Shown here: piece after piece, positions 1 to 7,447 of the stretch | Numbering within the stretch: the first letter of the stretch is position 1 | How the letters are laid out: each line of letters opens with the position of its first letter | Source: Proteiniphilum sp. | GTDB taxonomy: Bacteria > Bacteroidota > Bacteroidia > Bacteroidales > Dysgonomonadaceae | NCBI GenBank assembly: GCA_016649795.1 | Contig: JAENWZ010000006.1 | Coordinates: 1 to 23,747 of the forward strand | Reading direction: 5' to 3' | DNA length: 23,747 nt | Program-made: the position numbers and the translations under genes | Notes under the pieces: model-generated | Seen by the model: the letters and a program-made list of their open reading frames with translations, nothing else | What the model was told of the DNA's origin: nothing | The model's database searches: none

Positions 1-567
1 AATAAAGAGGGAGATGCCCACAGAGAGCAGTGGATCAATGATGGGTGCATCCACGAAATACATCACAGCCGCACCAAGAAGTACGGTAATCCATCCCAGC
101 ACATCCTCCAGCAGATGCAGGGAGACGACCCTCTCGTTGATAGAGCTCCCTTTGCGCAGACGGAGAACAGCCAGACCATTCACCACTACCCCCAGCACGG
201 CCAGCAGCAGCATCCCTTTCACATCAGGTTGCTCAGGGTGGAACAGACGAGGAATGGCATTCATCAATATCACCACGCTACCCACCAGCAGCACCACCGA
301 ATTCACCACGGCACCCAACAGCGAGAAGCGTTTGTAACCATAGGTATACTCCTTCGTGCTGGGTTTCTTCGATACTCTCTGGAAATACCACGAGAGTCCC
401 AGCGAGAAGCTGTCGCCCAGGTCGTGTACCGCATCAGAGAGTATCGCCACACTGTTCGTCATTAATCCTCCGACAAACTCAATGATCGTGAAAAAGAAGT
501 TAAGAAAAAAAACCACTTTAATGTTCTTCACATCTTCGTGCCCGGGATGATGATGGTGTGCATGCAT
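1..567 (-). CDS. Cation diffusion facilitator (CDF) family transporter, partial (N-terminal 189 residues)
   Basis: The gene reads leftward and runs off the window, so only the first 189 codons are seen. CDF proteins are inner-membrane antiporters that export Zn2+, Co2+, Fe2+ or Mn2+ in exchange for protons. Visible: a His-rich cytoplasmic start (MHAHHHHPGH), a first hydrophobic helix (about 17-37), then SDAVHDLGD with D45, H48 and D49, matching the metal-binding face of TM2 in CzcD/ZnT-type members. A second metal-site helix has HLLEDVLGW, the expected H-x3-D of TM5. The H/D composition of these sites suggests Zn2+ rather than Mn2+ or Fe2+, but substrate is inference. The ATG at 567 is chosen because it opens the His-rich leader; a second ATG at 563 is out of frame. 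It is divergent from the peptidase at 681 and no convincing minus-strand promoter was found between them. Confidence 0.9.
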   Translation of the reverse strand, partial: MHAHHHHPGHEDVKNIKVVFFLNFFFTIIEFVGGLMTNSVAILSDAVHDLGDSFSLGLSWYFQRVSKKPSTKEYTYGYKRFSLLGAVVNSVVLLVGSVVILMNAIPRLFHPEQPDVKGMLLLAVLGVVVNGLAVLRLRKGSSINERVVSLHLLEDVLGWITVLLGAAVMYFVDAPIIDPLLSVGISLFI

Positions 568-640
568 ATCGCAATACTCATTTTGATATAAACGTAAGGA
601 GAAAAATATTGTTCAATGCGCCTCTTTCACCCTAAATATG

Positions 641-648
641 TATATTTG
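641..648 (+). promoter_or_regulatory. Bacteroidetes -7 promoter box (TATATTTG) for the 681-7400 gene cluster
   Basis: TATATTTG fits the Bacteroidetes sigma-ABfr -7 consensus TAnnTTTG exactly. The predicted start of transcription is about 4 nt downstream, giving a leader of some 29 nt before the ATG at 681. A good -33 TTTG is not present at the usual spacing, so the match rests on the -7 box and its position. Confidence 0.55.
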
Positions 649-680
649 CACATAGTAATAACAAATCAAAAAAAAATCGT

Positions 681-2825
681 ATGAAACGCACAAATAGCTG
701 GTTACTTATCGTAACCTTTTTATTCACAATCACATCGTGTAACGATACGAAAAAAGAGACAACAATTTTGAAACAATCCGATTTTTCCCTGCCACCCGTG
801 GCAGAAATGATTCCCGACACATTCACCAACTTCGGGCAACAACGGATAGACAACTATTCATGGTTGAGAGATAAGAACAACCCGAAGGTGATTGAGTACC
901 TGAATGCCGAGAACGCATACAGAGAAAGCGTGATGGCGCCCACCACCGACCTTCAGCAAACAATTTACGATGAGATCGTGGGCCGCATGAAGGAAGATGA
1001 TGAGAGTTACCCTTCCTTCAGAGACGGTTATTACTACTACAGCCGCACAGAAAAGGGAAAACAGTACCGTACCTATTGCCGCAGACAGGGATCGATGGAG
1101 GCAGCAGAGGAGGTCATCTTCGATCTCAACACCATGGCTGAGGGTAAAACGGCATTCATCTTCGCAGGATACACCATCAGTCCTGACAATAGCAAAGTGG
1201 CCTATTTCTTTAACGAGACAGGCTCTTATGCTGAATATATGATGAAAATAAAAGATCTCACCACAGGCGAAGAGATCGGGTTCATCGTCGACGGTGCCAC
1301 ATCTGCCGCATGGGCAAATGACAACAGGACACTTTTCTACAGCACGATCGATAACACCTTACGCTCCTACCAGATCCACCGGCGGACACTCGATGAGCCG
1401 CAGAGCACACTCATCTATGAAGAGAAGGATCCCAAATTCACTACCTACGTTTCGGGCAGCAAGACCAAAGACTTCATTTTTATTGGCTGCTCCAGCTCCA
1501 CCACCTCGGAAGAGCGATACATAGATGCGGATAAACCGCTCGACGCATATAAAATCTTCCTCCCTCGTGTTCAGGATGTGGAATATAGTATTTATCCGCA
1601 TAAAGAGAAATTTTTCGTGCGCTATAAAGACAAGGAAAACCTGAACGGAAAGATCTATGAGATGCCTCTTACCGGATATGAAGAGCGTTCCACATGGAAG
1701 GAGTTTATGCCGCACAACAGCGACGTGCGCATTGAAGGGATTGATATCCTTAAAGAGTACGTGCTTCTCGATCTGCGCAAAAACGGACTGAGTGAGATCA
1801 TCGCCAAGCCTGTGTCGGGTGACGATGTGAAGACCCTCTCTTTCCCGGAACCGGTATACACCGCCTCACTCAGCGGGAACCCGGAGTATGATGCCACCAC
1901 CTTCCGCTATACATACACATCGCTCAACCGCCCTACCACACTCTATGAGTACAACATAGCAAACGGTGAGACAGTTAAGCTTAAGGAGCAGGAGATACCC
2001 TCCGGTTTCAACCCCGATGATTATATTGTTGAGCGATTATGGGCAGAGGCTGCTGATGGTGTAAAAGTGCCCATGGCCATTGTCTACAAAAAAGGGTTGA
2101 AGAAGAATGGCAGCAACCCCTCTCTCCTCTACTCTTACGGCAGCTACGGCAGCAGCTCCGATGTCTACTTCAGTGCCAGCTTCTACAGCCTGATCGATCG
2201 TGGCTTTGTCTTCGGCATCGCACAGATCAGAGGCGGCAGCGACCTTGGTGAACAGTGGTACGAAGATGGTAAGCTCATGAAGAAGAAGAACACCTTCACC
2301 GATTTTATCGCCTGCAGTGAGCTGCTGATCAACGAGAAGTACACCTCCCCCGACAGGCTGGCAGCCATGGGTGGCAGCGCCGGAGGATTGCTGATGGGCG
2401 CCATCGTCAATCTGCGCCCGGAGCTTTATCAGACCATCGTGGCACAGGTACCCTTCGTGGATGTTATCAACACGATGCTCGATGAGTCACTGCCGCTCAC
2501 TACGGGTGAGTATGAGGAGTGGGGTAATCCCAACGAGGAGGAGCATTACAACTACATCCTCTCCTACTCACCCTACGACAACGTCGCAGCGCAGGATTAT
2601 CCGAACATACTGATAACAGGAGGGATCAACGACTCCCAGGTGCTCTTCCACGAGCCGGCCAAATGGACCGCCAGGCTGCGCTCACTCAAGACCGACGACA
2701 ATATCGTCCTGCTGCATATGAACATGGATTCCGGTCATGGAGGTGCCACAGGCCGCTACGACGGTATCAGGGATACCGCTTTTGAGTTCGCATTTATCCT
2801 GAACAGAGTGGGAATAGAGAAATAG
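681..2825 (+). CDS. S9A prolyl oligopeptidase family serine peptidase (oligopeptidase B-like), lipoprotein
   Basis: This 714-residue protein is an S9 family peptidase that cleaves short peptides after Pro or basic residues; the oligopeptidase B branch is the closest fit by motif. Seen: a signal peptide ending in a lipobox (TITSC, Cys20), so the enzyme is probably tethered in the cell envelope and not cytoplasmic like classical PtrB. An N-terminal S9 region with the beta-propeller covers about residues 30-440. The alpha/beta hydrolase domain follows, with the nucleophile in GGSAGGLLMG (Ser566), Asp651 in NDSQVLFHEP and His686 in DSGHGG. All three catalytic residues are present and the length is normal. 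It is first in a run of four genes, 2 nt before the next start. Peptide breakdown products could feed the neighbouring symporter, but that is inference. Specificity (Arg/Lys or Pro) cannot be settled by eye. Confidence 0.93.
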   Translation: MKRTNSWLLIVTFLFTITSCNDTKKETTILKQSDFSLPPVAEMIPDTFTNFGQQRIDNYSWLRDKNNPKVIEYLNAENAYRESVMAPTTDLQQTIYDEIVGRMKEDDESYPSFRDGYYYYSRTEKGKQYRTYCRRQGSMEAAEEVIFDLNTMAEGKTAFIFAGYTISPDNSKVAYFFNETGSYAEYMMKIKDLTTGEEIGFIVDGATSAAWANDNRTLFYSTIDNTLRSYQIHRRTLDEPQSTLIYEEKDPKFTTYVSGSKTKDFIFIGCSSSTTSEERYIDADKPLDAYKIFLPRVQDVEYSIYPHKEKFFVRYKDKENLNGKIYEMPLTGYEERSTWKEFMPHNSDVRIEGIDILKEYVLLDLRKNGLSEIIAKPVSGDDVKTLSFPEPVYTASLSGNPEYDATTFRYTYTSLNRPTTLYEYNIANGETVKLKEQEIPSGFNPDDYIVERLWAEAADGVKVPMAIVYKKGLKKNGSNPSLLYSYGSYGSSSDVYFSASFYSLIDRGFVFGIAQIRGGSDLGEQWYEDGKLMKKKNTFTDFIACSELLINEKYTSPDRLAAMGGSAGGLLMGAIVNLRPELYQTIVAQVPFVDVINTMLDESLPLTTGEYEEWGNPNEEEHYNYILSYSPYDNVAAQDYPNILITGGINDSQVLFHEPAKWTARLRSLKTDDNIVLLHMNMDSGHGGATGRYDGIRDTAFEFAFILNRVGIEK

Positions 2826-2827
2826 GT

Positions 2828-3946
2828 ATGAAAAAACTCCCCCTGCACTGGCAAATAGTTATAGGCATGGCACTGGGCATATTGTTCGGGCTGCTGATAA
2901 GCTCCTTCAGCTGGGGAGGCATGTTTGTGAACGACTGGATCGCTCCTTTCGGTACGATCTTTATCAAGCTGTTGAAGCTGATCGCCATACCTTTGATTTT
3001 CACATCGCTGGTAAAGGGGATCTCCGACCTGAAAGATATCTCGAGCTTCCGCAACATCGGGGTGCGCACCATCCTGATCTACATCTCAACAACCGTGGTA
3101 GCCATCATCATAGGACTGCTGCTGGTGATCTTCTTCGCCATCGCATTGGGCATCTCCATGTTACTGATCGATTCGAAAAAAGTGAAGCCTTTAAATAAAC
3201 TGATTGACGGGCTGAATGAGGTGATCCTGAAAATGGTCGACCTGATCATGCTGATGGCACCCTTTGCTGTCTTCGCGCTGCTGGCACAGATCATCGCCTC
3301 TTCGGGCAATGTGGAGATACTGCAGAAACTGCTGATCTATGGTGTCACCGTGGTGATCGGACTGGCAATAATGATCACCTTTTATCTGCTGGTCATCTAC
3401 CTCGTCGCCGGTAAATCGCCCGGGTGGTTTTTCAAAGGGATCGCACCGGCGCAGCTGCTGGCCTTCTCCACCAGCTCCAGCGCCGCTACACTGCCTGTCA
3501 CAATGGAGAGGGTGACAGAGCATCTGGGTGTGGACAATGAGGTGTCGAGCTTCGTGCTGCCTGTGGGTGCCACCATCAATATGGACGGCACCAGCCTCTA
3601 TCAGGCGGTGGCGGCTGTCTTCATTGCGCAGGCACTTCATTTCCCACTCGAATTCAGCGATCAGTTGATTATTGTCCTCACCGCCCTGCTGGCCTCCATC
3701 GGGTCAGCTGCCGTACCCGGTGCAGGGATGGTGATGCTGGTGATCGTGCTGGAGTCCATCGGCTTCCCTGCCGACAAGCTGGCAATAGGGCTGGCACTGA
3801 TCTTCGCCATCGACCGCCCGCTCGATATGCTACGCACCGTGGTGAATGTCACCGGCGACTCCATGGTGTCGGTGGTGGTGGCCAAATCGCTGGGGAAACT
3901 GCATAGTAAGAAATCATCGTCTCATCATTCAATCAGATCACTATGA
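2828..3946 (+). CDS. Dicarboxylate/amino acid:cation symporter (DAACS, GltP-like) with internal deletion
   Basis: The family imports glutamate, aspartate or C4-dicarboxylates across the inner membrane with Na+ or H+. Seen: the N-terminal helices (HWQIVIGMALGILFG), the serine-rich HP1 motif STSSSAATLP (214-223), NMDGT (251-255) in TM7, HP2 SAAVPGAG (293-300), and the substrate and cation helix DRPLDMLRTVVNVTGD (329-344). All transport-domain signatures are intact. What is odd is the length: 372 residues, against roughly 400-450 in the family. The text jumps from the end of TM3 (GLLLV, to residue 100) straight to IFFAIALGI (from 101), leaving out the 3-4 loop and part of TM4. The frame is kept. 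Its start is 2 nt after the peptidase, and its stop overlaps the next gene (ATGA). Whether the shortened protein is active is uncertain. Confidence 0.88.
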   Translation: MKKLPLHWQIVIGMALGILFGLLISSFSWGGMFVNDWIAPFGTIFIKLLKLIAIPLIFTSLVKGISDLKDISSFRNIGVRTILIYISTTVVAIIIGLLLVIFFAIALGISMLLIDSKKVKPLNKLIDGLNEVILKMVDLIMLMAPFAVFALLAQIIASSGNVEILQKLLIYGVTVVIGLAIMITFYLLVIYLVAGKSPGWFFKGIAPAQLLAFSTSSSAATLPVTMERVTEHLGVDNEVSSFVLPVGATINMDGTSLYQAVAAVFIAQALHFPLEFSDQLIIVLTALLASIGSAAVPGAGMVMLVIVLESIGFPADKLAIGLALIFAIDRPLDMLRTVVNVTGDSMVSVVVAKSLGKLHSKKSSSHHSIRSL

Positions 3947-5361
3947 AACCGAATCTCACCTTCGTTAGAATGTCTGTTCTCCTGATTGCAATCCTTTTCC
4001 TGGGAGCACTTTCATGCAAGAACCTGACCAGATCAAAACAAAACAGAACAGCCTCGGCTAACTACCTCAATTTCTGTGCCGGATGCCACGGCGACAACCT
4101 CGAAAAATTTGCCGCCGGGAAATGGATGGAAGAGAAGGGCACCGGATCCATCGAGAAGAGCATTAAAGAGGGAATCACCTCCATGGGTATGCCTTCATTT
4201 GCAAACACATTCAATAGCGGTGAACTGAAGGAGCTGGCACTCTATGTGAAGAACGGCATCCCCGCCGACCGCACACAGTTGAAACCGGCGCTGACAGCCG
4301 ACGGCATCGTGACCTCCGAAGTGCATAAATTCCTCATCGACACGGTGGTCACCGGGCTGGAGGTGCCCTGGGGGCTTGCTTTTCTTCCTGACGGCCGTCT
4401 GCTGTTATCGGAACGAAAGGGGACACTCCACACCTTCTCCAACGGAGTACTTTCAGCTCCCATTAAGGGGCTGCCCCCCATCATGGCAGGGGGACAGGGG
4501 GGACTGCTCGACTTAGCCCTGCATCCCGATTATAATGAAAACGGATGGATCTATATCTCCTACTCAGCACTGGACACAACCAGCAGTGAGCGGATCGGTT
4601 CCACCGGCGTCATGCGTGCGCGACTTCAAGGCGATCGCCTCACAGACCAACAGCTGCTCTTCACCGGCACACCGGCCACCAACAGGAGTCACCACTGGGG
4701 ATGTAAGCTGGCTTTTGATGGCAAGGGTCATCTCTTCTTTGGCGTGGGTGAACGCGGTCAACACTTCGATTTCCCACAGGCGCTGGATAATACAAACGGG
4801 AAGATTCACCGTATCAACGATGACGGTTCCATCCCTGCCGATAACCCTTTTATAAACAGACCAGGTGCCATTCCATCCATCTACAGCTGGGGTCATCGTA
4901 ACCCGCAGGGTAATATGGTGCACCCTCTCACAGGTGAGCTGTGGGAGACGGAACACGGACCCATGGGCGGGGATGAGATCAACCTGATACGCCCGGGATT
5001 GAATTATGGCTGGCCGGAAGTTTCTTACGGCATCAACTATGACGGCACCATCCTCACAGAGGACAGCGCCAGGACAGGTATGGAACAGCCGAAATACCAG
5101 TGGACCCCCTCAATCGCCCCCTGCGGTATGACCTTCGTGACCGGCAGCCGTTTTAAAAACTGGCAAAACAATATACTGGTCGGCTCACTCCGCTTCGATT
5201 ATGTGGAACGGGTGGTGGTGGAAGGTGACCGGGTGGTACACACGGAAAAGCTGGCCGAAGGTATCGGCAGGGTAAGGAATGTGGTGATGGGTCCCGATGG
5301 GTTAGTCTATATAGGACTGGAAGAACCCGGCATGATTGTACGTTTGGTACCTGTGGAATAG
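3943..5361 (+). CDS. Cytochrome c-PQQ-dependent sugar dehydrogenase fusion, lipoprotein
   Basis: This is a 472-residue envelope protein with two domains. A signal peptide ends in a lipobox (GALSC, Cys25). A small class I cytochrome c domain follows (about 40-105) with haem motif CAGCH (Cys45, Cys48, His49) and a likely axial methionine in SMGMPSF (Met83). The rest (about 115-470) is a six-bladed soluble glucose/aldose sugar dehydrogenase domain of the GSDH/YliI family, recognisable from VPWGLAFLPDGRLLLSER, GGQGGLLDLALHPDY, SHHWGCKLAFDGKGHLFF, YSWGHRNPQG, ETEHGPMGGDEIN and LNYGWPEVSYG. Such enzymes use PQQ and Ca2+ to oxidise sugars in the periplasm; the fused haem is the natural electron acceptor. 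The start overlaps the preceding stop by ATGA, and the stop lies 2 nt before a receptor resembling the PQQ importer PqqU. No PQQ synthesis gene is in the window. The sugar substrate is unknown. Confidence 0.93.
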   Translation: MKPNLTFVRMSVLLIAILFLGALSCKNLTRSKQNRTASANYLNFCAGCHGDNLEKFAAGKWMEEKGTGSIEKSIKEGITSMGMPSFANTFNSGELKELALYVKNGIPADRTQLKPALTADGIVTSEVHKFLIDTVVTGLEVPWGLAFLPDGRLLLSERKGTLHTFSNGVLSAPIKGLPPIMAGGQGGLLDLALHPDYNENGWIYISYSALDTTSSERIGSTGVMRARLQGDRLTDQQLLFTGTPATNRSHHWGCKLAFDGKGHLFFGVGERGQHFDFPQALDNTNGKIHRINDDGSIPADNPFINRPGAIPSIYSWGHRNPQGNMVHPLTGELWETEHGPMGGDEINLIRPGLNYGWPEVSYGINYDGTILTEDSARTGMEQPKYQWTPSIAPCGMTFVTGSRFKNWQNNILVGSLRFDYVERVVVEGDRVVHTEKLAEGIGRVRNVVMGPDGLVYIGLEEPGMIVRLVPVE

Positions 5362-5363
5362 AC

Positions 5364-7400
5364 ATGAAGAGACGAAAAACCTTGCTGCCGGTTATTTCAC
5401 TTTTTTTTGCGATGAACGCCACGTCGCAGCAGAGCTCATACCAGAATGCAGATTCAACGATCCGGCTCAGCGAGGTGATCGTCAATGCCTACCAGATCAA
5501 CACCCGGCAGCATCATGTTCCCGGCAGCATCTCCCTCGTCTCCGGTGAAGAGATAGAGACGGGCGACGGCAATAACTTCGCCAACACCCTTCACTCCATG
5601 CCGGGCATCTTTATGCACAGCGGCACCTATGCCACCAGCCGCATCGTCATCAGGGGCGTGGGCAGCCGCACACCCTACAACACCAACCGCATCAAATCCT
5701 ACCTGAACGATATACCCATCACCTCCTCCGACGGTATCTCCACACCCGAGGATATCGATCTGGCGGGTATAGCACGGATGGAGGTGATCAAGGGTCCCGC
5801 CTCCGCCCTCTATGGTTCCGGACTGGGGGGGAACATCAATCTCTACACCCCGCAAGCCGGCAGGAAAAGTGCCGGCGCTTTGCTGCAATATGGCAGCTTC
5901 AATACGTTAAAAGCCGGAGCAAGATGTAATCTGCAAACAAATAATGCAAATATCAGCGGAAATATAAGTCACCTCCGCTCCGATGGTCACAGGGAGAACA
6001 ACCGCTTCCGCCGCACCTCGCTCCTCTCGTCGGGCAGATGGAGGCAACCCTCCTGGTCGCTCGAATACACGCTGCTGCTGATCGATATGAATGCGCAGAT
6101 CCCCAGCTCTATTGGCAAGACACTGTACGAAACAAGCCCTGAATCGGCTGCCGCTAACTGGAAAGCCGTGGACGGGTACAAGGAATACAAGCGTGCGATC
6201 GCCGGCATCACGCTGATGAACCGTCTGTCGGAGCGCTGGAGCAACCGCCTCACACTTTTCGGCAGGTGGGCCGACAGCTACGAACGGCGTCCCTTCAATA
6301 ACCTGGACGACGGCACCTCGGGGGGAGGCATACGCAACAGACTAAACTATCACTCTGAGTGGTTCGACCTGCTGCTGGGAGCAGAGTGGATCACCGACAG
6401 TTACAGATGGATGCTGGATCTGGAGAATGAGATGATCAACAAAAACAGGGAGAGGCGGTACCACGGTAACCTGTTCGGGCTGGTCTACTGGCGGCCGGCA
6501 GAAGCGGTGAATATCTCTCTGGGAGGAGCGGTGAACAGTATCAACTACCGCCTTACGGACCAGTTTCCCGGCAACGGAGACCAGAGCGGAAAGCGCAATT
6601 TCCCCCTTATCTTCTCCCCCCGTCTGGGAGTGAATTATGCTCCTTCATCAGTACTGGCGCTCTACGCTTCCGTGGGACACGGCTTCTCGATGCCGTCACC
6701 TGAGGAGACGCTTCTGCCCGAGGGAGATATCAACAGAGAGATCAAACCGGAGCAAGGGTTCCAGTATGAAGCAGGCATACGGCTGAACCTCTTCAACAGT
6801 GCCACGCAGCTGGAGGCGTCCCTCTACCTGATCAACCTGAATAACCTGCTGGTCACCAAACGGCTGACGGAAGATATCTTCACCGGCATCAATGCAGGTA
6901 AGACAAGGCACGCAGGAGTTGAGCTGATGCTGCGACAACGGCTGTTTGATTATCCCACTTTTCCGGGCAGCCTCCGGCTGAAGGCCAATTATACCTTCTC
7001 TCGCAACCGGTTTATTCAATTCAACGACAACGATCGCATCTATGATGGCAATATGCTCCCCGGTATCCCCTCTCATATTACCCAGGCCAATTTGCAGTGG
7101 AACCCCATCGCACAGCTGAGTGTGAATGCACAGCTTCAGCAGATAGGAGCACAATATATCGATGATGCCAACACGATAACAAATGAGGGTTACTTTTTAG
7201 GCAACATGAAAGTGTCCTGGCGTTTATTTGCCGGCAGGTCGGGGAACGTAGACCTTTTTGCGGGGGTAAACAACCTCGCCAACACCCACTACTCACCCAT
7301 GCTCACGGTCAACGCCGTCGCTTTCGGCAATGCAGAGCCAAGGTATTACTACCCTGGTATGCCAAGACACTACTATGCGGGATTATCGTGGCACTTTTAA
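5364..7400 (+). CDS. TonB-dependent outer-membrane receptor, PqqU/YncD-like
   Basis: A 678-residue outer-membrane receptor powered by TonB-ExbBD. Seen: a cleavable signal peptide (about 1-22), a TonB-box region around STIRLSEVIVNA (31-42), a plug domain to about residue 165 (IRGVGSRTPYNTNRI, SALYGSGLGGNINLYTPQ), then a beta barrel ending in the C-terminal phenylalanine typical of such proteins. It lacks the N-terminal carboxypeptidase-D-like extension of SusC proteins and has no SusD partner, so it is not a polysaccharide-locus receptor. Compared from memory with E. coli YncD (PqqU, the PQQ receptor), it shares the plug pattern GSR-x-x-Y, RI-x-x-Y, IP-x-T-x-x-DG, IDL and GP-x-SALYG, and in the barrel NAGKTR-x-x-G-x-EL, GN-x-x-PGI and RYY-x-P-G. 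It follows a PQQ enzyme by 2 nt, so PQQ is the leading candidate ligand. Siderophore uptake is the main alternative. Confidence 0.9.
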   Translation: MKRRKTLLPVISLFFAMNATSQQSSYQNADSTIRLSEVIVNAYQINTRQHHVPGSISLVSGEEIETGDGNNFANTLHSMPGIFMHSGTYATSRIVIRGVGSRTPYNTNRIKSYLNDIPITSSDGISTPEDIDLAGIARMEVIKGPASALYGSGLGGNINLYTPQAGRKSAGALLQYGSFNTLKAGARCNLQTNNANISGNISHLRSDGHRENNRFRRTSLLSSGRWRQPSWSLEYTLLLIDMNAQIPSSIGKTLYETSPESAAANWKAVDGYKEYKRAIAGITLMNRLSERWSNRLTLFGRWADSYERRPFNNLDDGTSGGGIRNRLNYHSEWFDLLLGAEWITDSYRWMLDLENEMINKNRERRYHGNLFGLVYWRPAEAVNISLGGAVNSINYRLTDQFPGNGDQSGKRNFPLIFSPRLGVNYAPSSVLALYASVGHGFSMPSPEETLLPEGDINREIKPEQGFQYEAGIRLNLFNSATQLEASLYLINLNNLLVTKRLTEDIFTGINAGKTRHAGVELMLRQRLFDYPTFPGSLRLKANYTFSRNRFIQFNDNDRIYDGNMLPGIPSHITQANLQWNPIAQLSVNAQLQQIGAQYIDDANTITNEGYFLGNMKVSWRLFAGRSGNVDLFAGVNNLANTHYSPMLTVNAVAFGNAEPRYYYPGMPRHYYAGLSWHF

Positions 7401-7411
7401 CCGGCATTTGT

Positions 7412-7442
7412 TTTGGTCTCTAAGTTCAAAAAACTATCTTTG
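7412..7442 (+). promoter_or_regulatory. Bacteroidetes promoter immediately ahead of the M23 peptidase gene
   Basis: TTTG (7412-7415) and TATCTTTG (7435-7442) are separated by 19 nt, the expected spacing for the -33 and -7 elements. The predicted transcription start is about 7446, leaving only about 2 nt before the ATG at 7448. The mRNA would be leaderless or nearly so. It lies in the 47-nt gap after the receptor gene. Confidence 0.6.
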
Positions 7443-7447
7443 CGATT

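Noticed and set aside
14..465. Plus-strand open frames at the left edge (107 and 116 codons)
   Set aside because: The opposite strand encodes a CDF transporter with intact metal-site motifs over the same bases.
671..690. Shared AATCGTATGAAA context at 674, 18523 and 18610 taken as a common ribosome-binding or regulatory motif
   Set aside because: Only three occurrences seen, two in one leader; Lys as second codon and A-rich starts are common here. Kept only for the rpmH mini-ORF.
3191..3640. Long antisense open frames, such as 149 codons opposite the symporter and 174 codons opposite proB (10158-10682)
   Set aside because: They lie wholly inside genes with clear family motifs, have His/Gln-rich or low-complexity products and no promoter context; shadows of codon bias.
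5364..7400. SusC-type receptor of a polysaccharide utilisation locus
   Set aside because: No N-terminal carboxypeptidase-D-like domain, only 678 residues, no SusD gene and no glycoside hydrolases nearby.
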